Shown here: one piece after another, positions 8,647 through 17,144 of the stretch
How positions within the stretch are numbered: position 1 is the stretch's first letter
Layout of the letters: each line of letters begins with the position of its first letter
Source: an uncultured Hyphomicrobiales bacterium
GTDB lineage: Bacteria > Pseudomonadota > Alphaproteobacteria > Rhizobiales > Beijerinckiaceae
Direction: 5' to 3'
NCBI GenBank assembly: GCA_903847605.1
Contig: CAINED010000076.1
Coordinates: 186,001-250,000, forward strand
Length of the DNA stretch: 64,000 nucleotides
Program-made: the position numbers and the translations under genes
Notes under the pieces: generated by a model
What the model saw: only the letters and a program-made list of their open reading frames with translations
Told to the model about the DNA's origin: nothing
The model's database searches: none

Positions 8647-9816
8647 ATGAATGTGCCGGTTCAACTCGCGATCGCATTCGTCGCGGCGGCGTTTGCGGTC
8701 CAGTATGTCAGCGCCGCCATCGCGGCCTGGCGATGCCGCAGGAGCAAGCCGCGCGCCGTTGCGGTCTATCGGCCTGCCGTCACCATCGTGCGTCCCCTGC
8801 GCGGCCTCGAAACCTATTCGCGCGAAACGCTCGCCACCACTTTCACGATTGACTATCCCGACTATGAAATCCTGTTCTGCGTCGCCGACGCGGACGATCC
8901 CGTTGTTCCGCTTGTGCGCGAAGCGATGGCGCTACATCCCCGTCGCGCGGCCCGCCTGCTCGTCGGCGACGATATCGTCGGCGCCAATCCCAAGCTCAAC
9001 AACATGGCCAAGGGATTTCGCGAAGCGCGTTACGACTTCGTGGTGTTCGTCGACAGCAATGTGCTGACGCCGCCCGATTATCTCGACCAGCTTGCGAGGC
9101 AATTCGGCCGCGGCGCGGGCATGGTCAGCGCCCCGCCCATCGGCCTGCTGCCGCAGGGCTTTGCGGCGCAGCTCGAATGCGCCTTCCTCAATTCCTATCA
9201 GGCGCGCGTGCAATATGCGGTCGATACGCTGGGTTTCGGTTTCGCGCAGGGCAAGACATTGTTCTTCCGCCGCGCCGATCTCGAACGGGGAGGGCTTGCC
9301 CGCCTTGCGAGCGAACCCGCGGAAGACGCCGCCGCCACGAAGATGATGCGCGAAAGAGGCAAGCGCATCCGCCTCGCAGGCCCCTTCGCGCAACTCGTCG
9401 GTCCGCGCACATGGGCGCAGATGTGGAGCCGCCAGTTGCGCTGGGCGCGGCTGCGGCGCGCCAGCTTTCCGCTGCTCTTCGCGCCGGAAATTTTGGCAGG
9501 CATGCTGCCGCCGCTCGCTGCTGCGCTTTTCGCTGCCGCATCGCTCGATCTCGATGTCCGGGCCAGCGCCGCCGCTTTCATCGCGCTGTGGTATCTGCCG
9601 GAAATCCTGCTCTGCCGGATCGGCGGCTGGCCCCTTTCCGTCACGGCGATGCTGTTGCGCGACCTCCTGCTCCCCGCAATCTATGCCGGCGCATGGATGA
9701 GCCGGGACTTCGAATGGCATGGCCGGAAGATGGAAGCCTTCGGCGCGAGCGGACGCCCCGCCGTCCCAACGCTGCCGCAGAGACTGAAGGCGCTGTGGCT
9801 ATCGCGCGCTGGCTAA
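8647..9816 (+). CDS. GT21 ceramide glucosyltransferase-like/HpnI-like glycosyltransferase
   Basis: A 389-aa membrane glycosyltransferase of the GT-A fold. An N-terminal membrane segment (about residues 3-22) precedes the catalytic domain. D1 (VADADD), D2 (VFVDSNV), a D3-like EDAA and the RQLRW version of the (Q/R)xxRW motif are all present. Two or three C-terminal membrane segments follow. Relatives glucosylate ceramide or, as HpnI, add N-acetylglucosamine to bacteriohopanetetrol. No other hopanoid or sphingolipid gene is in the window, so the acceptor cannot be chosen. Lying beside the PlcP-like and Agt-like genes, it adds to a small lipid-glycosylation neighbourhood. Confidence 0.8.
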   Translation: MNVPVQLAIAFVAAAFAVQYVSAAIAAWRCRRSKPRAVAVYRPAVTIVRPLRGLETYSRETLATTFTIDYPDYEILFCVADADDPVVPLVREAMALHPRRAARLLVGDDIVGANPKLNNMAKGFREARYDFVVFVDSNVLTPPDYLDQLARQFGRGAGMVSAPPIGLLPQGFAAQLECAFLNSYQARVQYAVDTLGFGFAQGKTLFFRRADLERGGLARLASEPAEDAAATKMMRERGKRIRLAGPFAQLVGPRTWAQMWSRQLRWARLRRASFPLLFAPEILAGMLPPLAAALFAAASLDLDVRASAAAFIALWYLPEILLCRIGGWPLSVTAMLLRDLLLPAIYAGAWMSRDFEWHGRKMEAFGASGRPAVPTLPQRLKALWLSRAG

Positions 9817-9837
9817 AGCCCCGCATCACCCCTCCCA

Positions 9838-9867
9838 TTGACACCCCCGCGCCCCCGCCCGTATAGG
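9838..9867 (+). promoter_or_regulatory. Sigma-70-type promoter for the nickel/cobalt permease
   Basis: TTGACA (9838-9843) and TATAGG (9862-9867) are separated by 18 nt. The -10 box ends 59 nt before the ATG at 9927, leaving a short leader that contains a GGGCC/GGCCC inverted repeat. Confidence 0.55.
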
Positions 9868-9926
9868 GTGATGAACTTCTTAAAACTTTTGCATACAAGG
9901 GCCCGCAGAGGCCCCCGGGAGCTGGA

Positions 9927-10985
9927 ATGTCAGCAATATCAGCCGCCGCCGAACCGAGAGCGCCGCAAATCCGCAAGCCGCTGACGGTGATGTTTTCCCT
10001 GCTGGTTCTGGCCAATCTCGCCGCCTGGGCCTGGGCCTTCGCGGCCTTTTCCGACAAGCCTGTGCTGCTCGGCACGGCATTGCTCGCCTGGGTGCTCGGC
10101 CTGCGCCATGCGGTCGATCCCGATCACATCGCCGCCATCGACAATGTGACGCGCAAGCTGGTGCAGTCCGGCGACCGGCCGGTCACCACGGGCATGTGGT
10201 TCGCCTTCGGCCATTCCACAGTTGTCATTATTGCCTGCGGCCTGATTGCGCTGCTGGCGGCGGGCGTGAAGGACGGCCTCGAAAGCTTCAGGGAAATCGG
10301 CAGCGTCATCGGCGTCAGCGTGTCCTCGGCCTTCCTGCTCGCCATCGGCCTCGTCAATCTCGCGATTTTCATCGGCGTCTGGAAGACCTTTCGCGAGGTG
10401 CGCCGCACCGGCCGCTATCGCGAGGAGGATCTCGACACGCTGATGAACCGGCACGGCTTTCTGGCGCGCTTCCTGCGCCCGCTGTTCCGCTTCGTCAGCA
10501 AGCCCTGGCACATGTATCCGCTCGGCTTCCTCTTCGGCCTCGGCTTCGACACGGCGACCGAGATCGGCCTGTTCGCCATGGCGGCCGCGACTTCCGGCGA
10601 GGGCGTCTCATTCGCCAGCGTGATGGTGTTCCCCGCGCTGTTTACGGCGGGCATGGCCATTGCGGACGCGGCCGATGGCGCGTTGATGCTCGGCGCCTAC
10701 GAATGGGCGAAGAAACATCCCGTGCGCAAGCTCTTCTACAATCTCACCATCACCGGTGCGTCGGTCTTCGTCGCGCTGGTCATCGGCTCGATTCAGGCGC
10801 TTTGCACCGTCAGCGAGAAATTCAAGATGGAAGGCATATTCTGGGAGGCGATTTGCAGCCTCAAGGACCATTTCGATATTCTCGGCTTCGCAGTTGTCGG
10901 CTTTTTCGTTCTCGCCTGGTTGATATCCGCAGGCGTCTATCGTTTCGGCGGTTTCCACGCGATGCAGTTGGAGCGCGAGGCGTAA
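9927..10985 (+). CDS. NiCoT-family high-affinity nickel/cobalt permease
   Basis: A 352-aa polytopic permease importing Ni2+ or Co2+. All four NiCoT signatures are present: RHAVDPDHIAAIDN (metal-recognition helix), FAFGHSTVV, LGFDTATEIGLF and a GMAIADAADG version of the fourth motif. Eight membrane segments fit the HoxN/NixA/NhlF type. No urease, hydrogenase or cobalamin gene is in the window, so metal preference is open. It is transcribed alone from the promoter at 9838-9867. Confidence 0.93.
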   Translation: MSAISAAAEPRAPQIRKPLTVMFSLLVLANLAAWAWAFAAFSDKPVLLGTALLAWVLGLRHAVDPDHIAAIDNVTRKLVQSGDRPVTTGMWFAFGHSTVVIIACGLIALLAAGVKDGLESFREIGSVIGVSVSSAFLLAIGLVNLAIFIGVWKTFREVRRTGRYREEDLDTLMNRHGFLARFLRPLFRFVSKPWHMYPLGFLFGLGFDTATEIGLFAMAAATSGEGVSFASVMVFPALFTAGMAIADAADGALMLGAYEWAKKHPVRKLFYNLTITGASVFVALVIGSIQALCTVSEKFKMEGIFWEAICSLKDHFDILGFAVVGFFVLAWLISAGVYRFGGFHAMQLEREA

Positions 10986-11063
10986 TCCGCCGCGCCTTAC
11001 CCCGCTTTCTCTTTCGGACCCGCTGATCTAGCTTCGCCCGCAACAAAATCGAAACGGGCGGAA

Positions 11064-12029
11064 ATGACAGGGCAGAGCGGCGGCGCGCAGGGCGGCAACA
11101 GGCCCAATTACAATAGGCCCATGAATGCGCGCGAATGGGCGCTGCTGCTGGTCGTCGCCTTCCTGTGGGGCAGCGCCTTTCTCTTCGTCGCTGTAGCTGT
11201 GAAGGCCTTTCCACCGCTCACGCTCGGCGCGATCCGCCTCATGCTCGGCGGCTCGTTGCTCACCTGCATCCTCTATGCGACCGGGGGAAAGCTTCCGCTG
11301 CAACCCAAAATCATCTTGTGGTTCTTCGCCGTCGCGCTGGTGAACTCGCTCGTGCCGATCTACCTCATGAGCTGGGCGCAGCAGCATATCAGCGTCGGAC
11401 TGACCGCGATCCTCAACGGCGCGGTGCCGCTGACGACGCTCTTTGCCGCGCATCTGCTCACGCGCGAAGAAAAGCTGACGGGCGCGAAACTCGCAGGCAC
11501 GCTCGCCGGCCTCGCCGGCGTCGCCTTCATCGTAGGTCCGGATGCGCTGAAAGGCCTCGATACGAATCTGCTCGCGCAATTCGCCGCCTTCCTCGCAGCG
11601 GTCTTCTTCGGCTTCGGCACGGTATTCGGGCGGCGCTTTCGTTCGCTGGGCGTCGCGCCGCTCGCGGCAACGGCGGGCACGCTGACCGCGTCCGGCCTCA
11701 TGTTCCTGCCGCTCGCCATCGTCATCGACCGGCCATGGACCCTTGCCGCGCCCAACATGGCCGCCATCGCCTCCGCACTGGCCGCAGGCCTCTTTTCCAC
11801 GGCGACAGCGCACTTTCTGTTCTTTCGTCTTCTCTCGACGGCAGGTGCGACAAACGCCTCGCTGGTGACGCTGATCTCCGTGCCCAGCGCTATCCTTCTC
11901 GGCATGCTCGTGCTGGGCGAGACGCTCGACACGCGCCAGATCGCAGGCATGCTGATCGTCGCCCTCGGTCTTGCGATCGTGGATGGCAGACCCTTCGCGA
12001 AACTGCGCGAAGCCCTGCGGCAGGGCTGA
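11064..12029 (+). CDS. DMT-superfamily (EamA) exporter
   Basis: A protein of 321 aa, or 302 aa from the internal ATG 11121. It has about ten hydrophobic segments arranged as two EamA repeats; the first opens with LLVVAFLWGSAFLFVAVAVK. The second repeat ends with LLGMLVLGETLDTRQIAGMLIVALGLAI. Family members export amino acids or other metabolites. ATG 11064 follows GGGCGGAA, but its 19-residue Gly/Asn-rich extension before MNAREW makes 11121 a serious alternative. It converges with the next gene, with only 2 nt between. No substrate is predictable. Confidence 0.8.
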   Translation: MTGQSGGAQGGNRPNYNRPMNAREWALLLVVAFLWGSAFLFVAVAVKAFPPLTLGAIRLMLGGSLLTCILYATGGKLPLQPKIILWFFAVALVNSLVPIYLMSWAQQHISVGLTAILNGAVPLTTLFAAHLLTREEKLTGAKLAGTLAGLAGVAFIVGPDALKGLDTNLLAQFAAFLAAVFFGFGTVFGRRFRSLGVAPLAATAGTLTASGLMFLPLAIVIDRPWTLAAPNMAAIASALAAGLFSTATAHFLFFRLLSTAGATNASLVTLISVPSAILLGMLVLGETLDTRQIAGMLIVALGLAIVDGRPFAKLREALRQG

Positions 12030-12031
12030 AG

Positions 12032-13726
12032 TCAGGCGGGATCGCCGGGCCCGCGCTTGACGCCTCCCGCCCCTTCCACGGGCGTGATCGCGACAATCCC
12101 GAATTTCGCAAGGCGCAGGAGAACCGCAATGCGCTGCATGCGCCCGCCCGCATCATGCGGTTTCAGGAGATCGTCGAGCGTGCGCTCCTCGCCGCCGATT
12201 TCCTTAATGACGCCGCGCAGGTTCGCGACCAGAACGTCCTCGCGGTCGAGAATGGAATTCGATGTCCGCTTCACGGCGTCGATCATCGCCTCGACATCGT
12301 CCGCAACGATACGCACGCGATCAGTCAGTTGCGGCATGCGCGTCGGGTAATTCGCGAACATCTCGTAGGGCGACAGGCGCGCCGGCCAGACGCGTCTTTG
12401 TTTCGCGTCGGGAGCGGCAGCTTTCTCGCGCATGTCCGCGAGCGCGGCGGAAAGCCCCTCGTATTTCGTCAGCACATGCTGCCAGTCGTATTCCTGCGTC
12501 GCGCGCGCGCGGCCTGAATCGCCCATGCGCTTGCGCAGATCGGGATCCCCGATCAGCCGCACGAAAGCTTCGACGGTCGCATCGACATCGACGACGACAT
12601 TATAGGTCGAGCGCGCGAGATAGAGATCGTAATTGTCGATATCCGCCGCGTAACGGTCGACCAGCGCTTCGCCGAAGGCGGGCGGCGCCTGCAAGGTCGG
12701 CACGCGAATGCCATCGACATTCTGCCGCATGGTATCGCGATAGCCGTCCCAGTCGGACACCACGGAGGGCAAGCCGGCCGCCATCGCCTCGACTGGCGTG
12801 AGTCCGAAGGTTTCCTGGATGTTGTCGACGAGCGACACGAATATATCGCCCGCGCGCCATGCGCCATTGCGCGCAGCATCGTCGCGGCCATCGACATTGT
12901 GAATCGTCACGCTCGGGCACAGCAGCGCCGCGCCATCGGCAAAGGATTTTTCCAGCGCCTTCGTCGCATACCAGCCGGCGAGAATGAGATGCAGCTTCTT
13001 GCCGCTCGCCCGCGCCGCGCGCTCCAGAGCGATGAACATCGGCATCGGATGCGCCTTGCCGTAAATCGACAGGCGGCCGACGAAGAGAAAGGTGATCTCG
13101 TCGTCGCCGATCCCGAGCGACGTGCGCGTTTGCGCCCGCAGCTTGTCGTCGGCGGCAAATTCCTTCGTGTTGATGCCGAGCGGAATGACCGGCAGTTGCG
13201 GCTGCGGAAAGCGCGTCGCGCCGTTGCGCCGCGACAGAAACTCGCGCTGCGCGGCGAGCAGATAATCGACGGACTGGCGCACGGCGTTCGATGTGCAGAT
13301 CACCGCGTCCCACGGCTCGACGGGCGCGGTCAGCCATTCGGCGATGCCATCCATCACGGCCTTGGTGCAGATCGTATGGGTGACGCCCATGATGCTGAAC
13401 GCCTTCGGATCGCGGCGGTGTCTGCGCCAGGCGTTCAGCGCGATGTCGGGCCCGGGAAAATAAAGCGTGCCGGCCTGCGCCGCCGTTTCCAGCCGGTCGA
13501 GTCGCAGCCAGTGCGCGCGCCCGCTCGCGCCGCGCGTTTTTCCATGCGTGGCGAAATGCTGGAAATCCTGCTGCCGCGCAGCGACGCAATAAGTATCGCC
13601 GTTGCCGCGCCGGTCGAACCATGCGTCGAGAAAACTCTTGCCCGCCGCACGCCGCCCCATGAGCGGCCGGTTCTTCGTGTCGAAACCATCGGGATGATAA
13701 AAGATCGCAATATCGGAAGCAGCCAT
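12032..13726 (-). CDS. GT4-type glycosyltransferase with a C-terminal extension
   Basis: A 564-aa GT-B glycosyltransferase, longer than most. The donor-binding half is clear: FLFVGRLSIYGKAHPM near the middle, then FVSLVDNIQETFGLTPVEAMAAGLPSVVSDWDG with the E-x7-E-like arrangement (ETFGLTPVEA). After the catalytic core, roughly the last 130 residues (from about 430) form a charged, mostly helical extension with no motif I know. The N-terminal half contains FYHPDGFDTKNRPLMGRRAAG, as in enzymes acting on envelope polysaccharide. The start ATG 13726 is unambiguous. Acceptor and pathway are unknown. Confidence 0.8.
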   Translation of the reverse strand: MAASDIAIFYHPDGFDTKNRPLMGRRAAGKSFLDAWFDRRGNGDTYCVAARQQDFQHFATHGKTRGASGRAHWLRLDRLETAAQAGTLYFPGPDIALNAWRRHRRDPKAFSIMGVTHTICTKAVMDGIAEWLTAPVEPWDAVICTSNAVRQSVDYLLAAQREFLSRRNGATRFPQPQLPVIPLGINTKEFAADDKLRAQTRTSLGIGDDEITFLFVGRLSIYGKAHPMPMFIALERAARASGKKLHLILAGWYATKALEKSFADGAALLCPSVTIHNVDGRDDAARNGAWRAGDIFVSLVDNIQETFGLTPVEAMAAGLPSVVSDWDGYRDTMRQNVDGIRVPTLQAPPAFGEALVDRYAADIDNYDLYLARSTYNVVVDVDATVEAFVRLIGDPDLRKRMGDSGRARATQEYDWQHVLTKYEGLSAALADMREKAAAPDAKQRRVWPARLSPYEMFANYPTRMPQLTDRVRIVADDVEAMIDAVKRTSNSILDREDVLVANLRGVIKEIGGEERTLDDLLKPHDAGGRMQRIAVLLRLAKFGIVAITPVEGAGGVKRGPGDPA

Positions 13727-13743
13727 GTCAGGCCTTCATGTTC

Positions 13744-13790
13744 GAGCGTGCCGCGAAAAAGCTTTAGGCCTTTTCGACCAGGACACCCTC
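13744..13790. repeat. Short interspersed palindromic element, degenerate copy 2
   Basis: The outer arms GAGCGTG (13744-13750) and CACCCTC (13784-13790) match copy 1 at 4885-4932 with one change. The inner stem CGAAAA (13754-13759) / TTTTCG (13771-13776) matches the same position of copy 1. It sits between the glycosyltransferase start and the end of pheA. Confidence 0.55.
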
Positions 13791-13794
13791 CACC

Positions 13795-14646
13795 TTATTT
13801 CGTTTCCGCGCGGAAGGAATGGGCGGGATAAACGCCCATGATGCGCAATTCCGCCGAGAAGAATTCGAGCTCTTCCAGGGCATTCTTCAATGGCGTGTCC
13901 TCAGGGTGTCCCTCGACATCGGCCAGAAACATCGTGGCGTTGAATTCGCCGCCAACCATGTAGCTCTCGAGCTTGGTCATGTTGACGCCATTGGTGGCGA
14001 ACCCGCCGAGACACTTGTAGAGCGCGGCCGGCACGTTGCGGCAGCGGAAAACAAATGTCGTCACCACAGGGCCGTTGCCGGGCTTGGCCCATTTCGGCGT
14101 TTTCGACAGGACGATGAAGCGCGTCGTGTTGTTCTTCTCGTCCTCGGCTTCGGCGACGAGCGTCTTGAGGCCGTAGATCTGTCCTGCCAGCGCGGTCGCG
14201 ATGGAGGCGCGCGAAGGGTCCTTCCATTCGGCGACCTCGCGCGCGGAACCCGCCGTGTCGCCCGTCACGATCGGCGTCAGCCCGAGCTTGCGGATGATCT
14301 TGCGGCACTGCCCGAGCGCATGGACATGGCTATAGACGGTCTTGATCGTCGCGAGCGAGGCCTCGGGCAAGGCGAGAAGCTGAAAGCGGATCGGCAGAAA
14401 ATATTCGCCGATAATGTTGAGGCCCGAACCCGGCAAGAAATGGTGAATGTCCGCCACGCGCCCGGCGATGGAATTCTCGATGGGGATCATGCCCAGCGTC
14501 GCGGAGCCATCGGCGAGCGCGGCGAAAGCGTCCTCGAACGTGGCGCAGGGCAGGGGCTCCCAGTCCGGATAGACGTCGCGGCAGGCTATGTCCGAATTCG
14601 CCCCGGGCTCTCCCTGATAGGCGATGACCTTTTTTCCCGAATTCAT
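13795..14646 (-). CDS. pheA: Prephenate dehydratase
   Basis: A 283-aa enzyme of phenylalanine synthesis converting prephenate to phenylpyruvate. The catalytic PDT domain spans about residues 6-185, starting IAYQGEPGANSD and containing the TRF motif (NNTTRFIVL). The C-terminal ACT domain for Phe feedback includes GGFATNGVNMTKLESYMVGG. I chose ATG 14646 (MNSGKK); the open frame extends 35 codons upstream, but that part has no family resemblance and runs toward a repeat. In related genomes pheA lies next to kdsB; here an AT-rich gene and a possible RNA separate them. Confidence 0.93.
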   Translation of the reverse strand: MNSGKKVIAYQGEPGANSDIACRDVYPDWEPLPCATFEDAFAALADGSATLGMIPIENSIAGRVADIHHFLPGSGLNIIGEYFLPIRFQLLALPEASLATIKTVYSHVHALGQCRKIIRKLGLTPIVTGDTAGSAREVAEWKDPSRASIATALAGQIYGLKTLVAEAEDEKNNTTRFIVLSKTPKWAKPGNGPVVTTFVFRCRNVPAALYKCLGGFATNGVNMTKLESYMVGGEFNATMFLADVEGHPEDTPLKNALEELEFFSAELRIMGVYPAHSFRAETK

Positions 14647-14739
14647 GTTCTCACTCTTGAACGGCCCGGCACAGCTTCCGGCCGGGGCGCATGTTCCTAG
14701 CGGAATTTTTGTGGGAGCGCATCCGGGGCCGGGAACCTT

Positions 14740-14788
14740 CCTTCTCCCCATTTATGGGGAGAAGGTGCCCGAAGGGCGGATGAGGGGC
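14740..14788. repeat. REP-like palindrome of the Rhizobiales GGGGAGAAGG type
   Basis: CCTTCTCCCCAT (14740-14751) and ATGGGGAGAAGG (14754-14765) form a perfect 12-bp stem with a 2-nt loop. It is followed by a GTGCCCGAAGGGCGGATGAG tail. This combination is a recurrent intergenic repeat in Rhizobiales genomes. It marks the downstream side of the AT-rich gene at 14851-16830. Confidence 0.75.
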
Positions 14789-14850
14789 AGCACTATTGTT
14801 GGAGCTAGATCGCAAGCAATCTCAATCGCACATCGCCAATGAGTTCAGCG

Positions 14851-16830
14851 CTAGCCCTTCAAATAAGCTATAATCTTATCCATGTACGGCTGCATTTTAC
14901 TGTAAATCTCGACCCATCCGCCAATTCCTTTGTTGATTTTTTCTCCGTCCTTTACCGCTTTATATAGCCAGTTCAGCGTCCCCAGCCAAGTAATGCGCTG
15001 GACTTTCAGATCGTCAGCGTCACCTTGCGGATAATTTGGCGGTCGTGTCTTGTATGGATCCGGCGCTATGCGATCATCGGGAGAAGGGGGGCGAATTTCA
15101 GGCGGCGGTAACGACGCCCCTTCCAGAGCTTCTTTTACGCTCGGATCAAACTTATCAGGCGTATGGCTTTCGACAATTCTATTGATCTTTTCAGCCGCAT
15201 CGAGTGGAGGAGGTTCGGGCAAACGTCCAGATTTTATGGTCTCATAGGCCGCATCTACCTGCGGATAAAAGGCGCGCAGTGCAATTTGCTGTTGCAGTAG
15301 AACGCGCAGCGCGCTGGCCAATCCAGCTGCAAGAATTTCCTGATCTTCTGTGAACAAATGAAGTAAAATGCGCGCATGGGCTTCCGCAAGCATCAAACTG
15401 CCTTCGTCCGTTCCTTTTGGGAGATACTTTCTGTACCGTTCAAGTGCCATCCGATAATCGGACCTAGCTTGATACGAGTTGCGCGCGAGGTCTGACAAGA
15501 TGTCTTTAGCCAGTGTTCTACATGTATCCAAAGTGTCCTTGTGATCGCGTTGGCTATAGGCAGCGGGTATAAATGGCTGGGTGGCCGGCCCGGCCCCTAC
15601 GGAAATCTTCCCGTCGCTAGTAAAAACGAATTCGAAAGCAGTAGGAACGCTTTCGAGGGGTTGCTGCGCGGTCACTGAAAGCGGTTTATTTTCGTCGATT
15701 TCAGCCAAACGAAATATTTCTATTAAAGAATCAATATCGACATCTCGGAAATCCTTAATCTTATACAGTCCGCTGGTTCCAATGACTTGTCTTTTCTCGT
15801 TTTTCAAATTGAAATAAAATAATCCATTCTTGGCTTCTAAGCGTTCGTAATTCTTAGCTTCCTTACCATTTCGCTTTACGCTTTCTATGGCAGCGTCTGC
15901 GGCATCAACGGTCTTGTAGGTATCACTTCGCAAAATATGCAAATCATTCCCCACTGTAAGTCGAAAATCATATTGGCCATTCGAGGTTTCTTTCACGATA
16001 AATCTTGCGCCGGTCTCTTTGGAGCTACCTCCTTGAGCAACTTGCAGCGCGCGATTTATTGCCGCTGGATCTGCATCTAACCAAAGCGAAGTCTCAGTTA
16101 ATATACTTCGTGCGGCGCTTGACCATGGGAGGGCCTCAGAAAATAAGATCCCTTCGTACCAATCTGTCCAAAAGGACCACGATTTACGCTCGATTTGTTG
16201 AGCGGCCCCAACTACAAGGCCAGTCTTGAAGCTGTTCCATTCGGAATCCACCAGCGCAGATACGAGTTCTGCTTTGGCCTTCCTCGATCCGCGCTTAATT
16301 TCTCCGTGCCAAAGTGGACGCCGATTCAAAATGCTGTGGACCACTCCGTCAACAAGTGCATCAGCGTCCCGGGCCAGCGCTGCCCAATATTCTCTAACTT
16401 CGGTGGTACCGAAATGCTCAGCTAGGTAGGCAGTGGAAATATCCACAATTTCAACTATCACTGAAACGCCGTCAAAAGACGTCGTCACCGCATCTGCAAC
16501 CGCAATCGCAATTTTCTCGAATGCCGAATAAGAGCGTTCAATGCTCGATAAAGCGATCTTTGTGTCTATGCCAGCCGCATCAGCGGCCTCTACGGTGTCA
16601 CCCATTACAAATTTCGCATCGTCGATAGCGGCCCATGGTAAGGCAAATGCGCGGAAGATCGCCAATAGAACGTCGCGGCGTATGCGTTGCGAAAAATGAT
16701 TGTTAGCTTTCAACTCTTCGACGAAGGGCAGCATCCTCAATGCGCATCGAACGGCCAACACTCTGTGCCAGTCCACCGATTTCCCGCGGAGCCAATCTTG
16801 CAGTCCCTTAAGTTCTGAAAATTGCGCCAT
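14851..16830 (-). CDS. AT-rich orphan protein with a YegP-like (DUF1508) domain
   Basis: A 659-aa protein, function unknown. ATG 16830 follows AGGA; a TTG lies one codon upstream. Regions in order: an alpha-helical N-terminal part (about 1-265); a YegP/DUF1508-like repeat at about 275-360 (FIVKETSNGQYDFRL, KNYERLEAKNGLFYFNLK, VIGTSGLYKI); a short beta-rich region (385-425); a helical segment (430-535); a proline-rich linker (about 538-605); and a C-terminal tail with an amphipathic helix. There is no signal peptide or recognisable catalytic motif. Base composition is visibly lower in GC than its neighbours and it splits pheA from kdsB, so it looks horizontally acquired. A defence or effector role is possible but unsupported. 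Confidence 0.75.
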   Translation of the reverse strand: MAQFSELKGLQDWLRGKSVDWHRVLAVRCALRMLPFVEELKANNHFSQRIRRDVLLAIFRAFALPWAAIDDAKFVMGDTVEAADAAGIDTKIALSSIERSYSAFEKIAIAVADAVTTSFDGVSVIVEIVDISTAYLAEHFGTTEVREYWAALARDADALVDGVVHSILNRRPLWHGEIKRGSRKAKAELVSALVDSEWNSFKTGLVVGAAQQIERKSWSFWTDWYEGILFSEALPWSSAARSILTETSLWLDADPAAINRALQVAQGGSSKETGARFIVKETSNGQYDFRLTVGNDLHILRSDTYKTVDAADAAIESVKRNGKEAKNYERLEAKNGLFYFNLKNEKRQVIGTSGLYKIKDFRDVDIDSLIEIFRLAEIDENKPLSVTAQQPLESVPTAFEFVFTSDGKISVGAGPATQPFIPAAYSQRDHKDTLDTCRTLAKDILSDLARNSYQARSDYRMALERYRKYLPKGTDEGSLMLAEAHARILLHLFTEDQEILAAGLASALRVLLQQQIALRAFYPQVDAAYETIKSGRLPEPPPLDAAEKINRIVESHTPDKFDPSVKEALEGASLPPPEIRPPSPDDRIAPDPYKTRPPNYPQGDADDLKVQRITWLGTLNWLYKAVKDGEKINKGIGGWVEIYSKMQPYMDKIIAYLKG

Positions 16831-16955
16831 CAAAATGATTCCTCACTCGTTGACAGTAACAAGCAGTCAAATTGCAGGCTAGGCGGATACGTGTTCGCTG
16901 TGCATGGCATGTGGATTTCGCCGGCAAATCGAACTTTGCCTGAAAATAGCACATA

Positions 16956-16985
16956 TTGACTTTATTCCTATTTTCTGCCTATATC
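16956..16985 (+). promoter_or_regulatory. Strong sigma-70-type promoter for a non-coding transcript
   Basis: TTGACT (16956-16961) and TATATC (16980-16985) with an 18-nt AT-rich spacer. It is one of the best promoter matches in the window. No ribosome-binding site or convincing reading frame follows it; a highly foldable GC-rich stretch starts directly after the -10 box. Confidence 0.6.
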
Positions 16986-17144
16986 CCTCCCGTCCCGGCC
17001 TAAGGTGGTTCGCCGCCGAGGGGTCTGCTCAAGAATGGGAGCGGGCGGGCCGGGAGCGGAGGGTTCGTCTTCTTGCGGCTTCATTCACCGCGCGGCGAAC
17101 CGGCCCAAGTCGCATGGTCCTCCCGGGCTAAGTGCCGCCCGGGA
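16986..17144 (+). ncRNA. Candidate structured non-coding RNA (three-way junction plus two hairpins)
   Basis: Directly after the promoter, 16986-17000 pairs with 17048-17062 over 13 of 15 positions with one symmetric 2x2 internal loop. Enclosed are a 5-bp hairpin with a UUCG tetraloop (17004-17008/17013-17017) and a second hairpin (17024-17030/17039-17045, including two or three wobble pairs), giving a three-way junction. Further 3' are hairpins 17062-17069/17094-17101 and the perfect 8-bp 17121-17128/17137-17144. It does not show the conserved motifs of RNase P RNA, tmRNA or SRP RNA that I looked for. 6S RNA remains possible but the end-to-end pairing expected of it was not found. No U-run terminator is seen, so the 3' end is a guess. 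Confidence 0.45.

Noticed and set aside
14647..14751. 35-codon N-terminal extension of pheA
   Set aside because: No similarity to the prephenate dehydratase N-terminus; the domain begins right after ATG 14646.
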